From assembly GCA_900552185.1 (NCBI GenBank), contig URYT01000005.1, positions 1 to 22,644 on the forward strand: a DNA stretch of 22,644 nt, read 5' to 3'. Source of the stretch: an uncultured Collinsella sp. GTDB lineage: Bacteria > Actinomycetota > Coriobacteriia > Coriobacteriales > Coriobacteriaceae. The notes under the pieces are model-generated. The model worked only from the letters and a program-made list of their open reading frames with translations. It made no database searches and was not told where the DNA came from. This document shows positions 21,660-22,644 of this stretch, in pieces. Every line of letters starts with the position of its first letter. Within the stretch, counting starts at the first letter, position 1. The position numbers and the translations under genes were made by a program.

Positions 21660-22644
21660 TCAGCCGTACAGTTCCTCCAAGACCGTTCCGCGGAATTCCA
21701 GAAATGCGGCGGCCTGGGTGCGCGCGCTTTCGTACGCGGCGGAAAGGCGGCGCTCCACGACAGCCATGTCGTCCGCGCTTTCCATGGGCAGCAGCAGCGC
21801 ATACTGGCTGCGGCTGTATTTTGTAAAGGTGTCGCTTTTGCGCAGCGTGCCGGCGATCGCCAGTTTCAAATCGTCCATGGCCTCGGCCAGCGCTTCCCCC
21901 TCGGGTGCACGGCCGCCGTCCGGCCCCTGAACGGTGATGAGCATCAGCGCCACCACCTGCCGCGCGCGCTGCGCGGTACGGGCCACGATGGCGTACATGC
22001 GCTTGAACACCTCATAGTTGCAGTAAAACGCACCGCGGTCGCTGCGCTGGCTGCGCAGCGCGTCGGACAGCTCGTCCCGAATGGCCGCAAAATCCTGCTC
22101 GGTCTTATTCACAGCCTCGGCTGCCGCGGCGTAAATGGAGCCGATTTCCGCGCACAGCGGGCGTCCCATCTCCTCTTCAAAATAGCGCGCCGTCTTGTTG
22201 TAGGCGATCACAATGGCCCGCTGCATGTGCAGCGCGTCCAGCGCACGGAACGTCCACAGCGCGATATCCTCGTCCAGCGGGTCCGTCACAGATGCGCGGG
22301 AGGCAACGTCCAGCAGCTCGCCGTAGTCGTTCTCCCCGGCAAGGCAGGCGCACAGGGCGCGGGCGCTGGCAAGATACCGGCGCGTAAAGCCCCGTGCCGC
22401 GCGCATCACCCACACCTCACCGGCCAGCTGGGGCAGCAGTTCTCCCCGGAACGCTCCCTCCGCTTTGCGCCAGGCTGCCATTTTTGCTTCGCTGCCGCCG
22501 GTGCAGCGCTCGGCCTTTTCGCACATCTGTTCAAAGCGCTCGGTATCGACGCTCCACTTGATATGCCCGTTCAGGCAATAACCGCCCGCACGGAACAGGA
22601 TGGGACTTTCAGCGGGCTTGACCGGCCCGGCCAGCTCCCGCCGC
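21660..22644 (-). CDS. BTAD-domain regulator with degenerate GGDEF-like C-terminus (5' end missing)
   Basis: The frame is open from the window edge (22644) to the stop at 21660, about 328 residues; the internal ATG at 22526 is not the start. The first visible part (GGYCLNGHIKWSVDTERFEQM) reads as the end of a winged-helix/BTAD junction. An all-helical bacterial transcriptional activator domain follows (FRGELLPQLAGEVWV..., TRRYLASARALCACL, DPLDEDIALWTFRAL). The last ~150 residues look like a nucleotide-cyclase/GGDEF fold (ALMLITVQG, LAIAGTLRKSDTFTKYSRSQYALLLP), with the GGDEF signature replaced by YSRSQ, so no cyclase activity is expected. Such BTAD proteins occur in Clostridia. Targets are unknown. 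Confidence 0.65.
   Translation of the reverse strand, partial: RRELAGPVKPAESPILFRAGGYCLNGHIKWSVDTERFEQMCEKAERCTGGSEAKMAAWRKAEGAFRGELLPQLAGEVWVMRAARGFTRRYLASARALCACLAGENDYGELLDVASRASVTDPLDEDIALWTFRALDALHMQRAIVIAYNKTARYFEEEMGRPLCAEIGSIYAAAAEAVNKTEQDFAAIRDELSDALRSQRSDRGAFYCNYEVFKRMYAIVARTAQRARQVVALMLITVQGPDGGRAPEGEALAEAMDDLKLAIAGTLRKSDTFTKYSRSQYALLLPMESADDMAVVERRLSAAYESARTQAAAFLEFRGTVLEELYG

Noticed and set aside
1..22644. CRISPR arrays, tRNA/rRNA genes, insertion sequences, prophage
   Set aside because: No regularly spaced repeats, cloverleaf-like sequences, transposase motifs or phage structural genes were seen by reading both strands.

Overview
The first ~19.6 kb look like the chromosome of a high-GC Gram-positive gut actinobacterium, most likely a Coriobacteriia member such as Collinsella. 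This rests on codon use (GCC/CGC/GTC/CTC rich), strong AAGGAG-type ribosome binding sites, short intergenic gaps and the protein types; no database search was possible. The last ~3 kb (about 19.65 kb to the end) have a different flavour: other codon choices (AGG, GGA, GGG, ACA, GCG-rich Ala), A/T-runs between genes, canonical intrinsic terminators, and protein families I associate with Clostridia. The change falls inside one open reading frame, prfC.

Layout. 1-69: tail of a probable ArsC/Spx-family gene. 156-1984: a CobW-type GTPase metallochaperone, a strong terminator, then trmL, whose product carries a ~42-residue extra segment. 2104-6869: two paralogous AAA-type ATPases around a class II UvrA (uvrA2) that lacks the UvrB-binding domain. 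The second ATPase gene overlaps uvrA2 by 8 nt, and the first converges on uvrA2. 6962-8965: a TetM/EF-G-like GTPase. 9220-11676: a GNAT acetyltransferase, a small Cys/His protein, rsmJ, a 47-residue membrane microprotein and a four-helix membrane protein. 11805-16115: rlmA, a MATE exporter, and a LysR regulator divergent from an EamA-type transporter. 16204-18392: ung, an SDR enzyme, and a VUT-family (queuosine precursor) transporter with a structured leader. 18549-20162: prfC (RF3). 20283-22644: a 37-kDa nucleoid-associated-protein homologue and a BTAD regulator truncated by the window edge.

Functional themes are translation and RNA modification (trmL, rsmJ, rlmA, prfC, the TetM-like GTPase, queuosine precursor import), DNA repair (ung, uvrA2) and membrane transport (MATE, EamA, VUT). 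Most are separate short transcription units rather than one pathway.

Most notable: the mosaic prfC; the ATPase-uvrA2 operon with operator-like phased repeats; a family of long 3'-end hairpins sharing the core CAAAGGG-N5-CCCTTTG; the enlarged TrmL; and a possible preQ1-like leader. I see no CRISPR array, rRNA, tRNA, insertion sequence or phage module.
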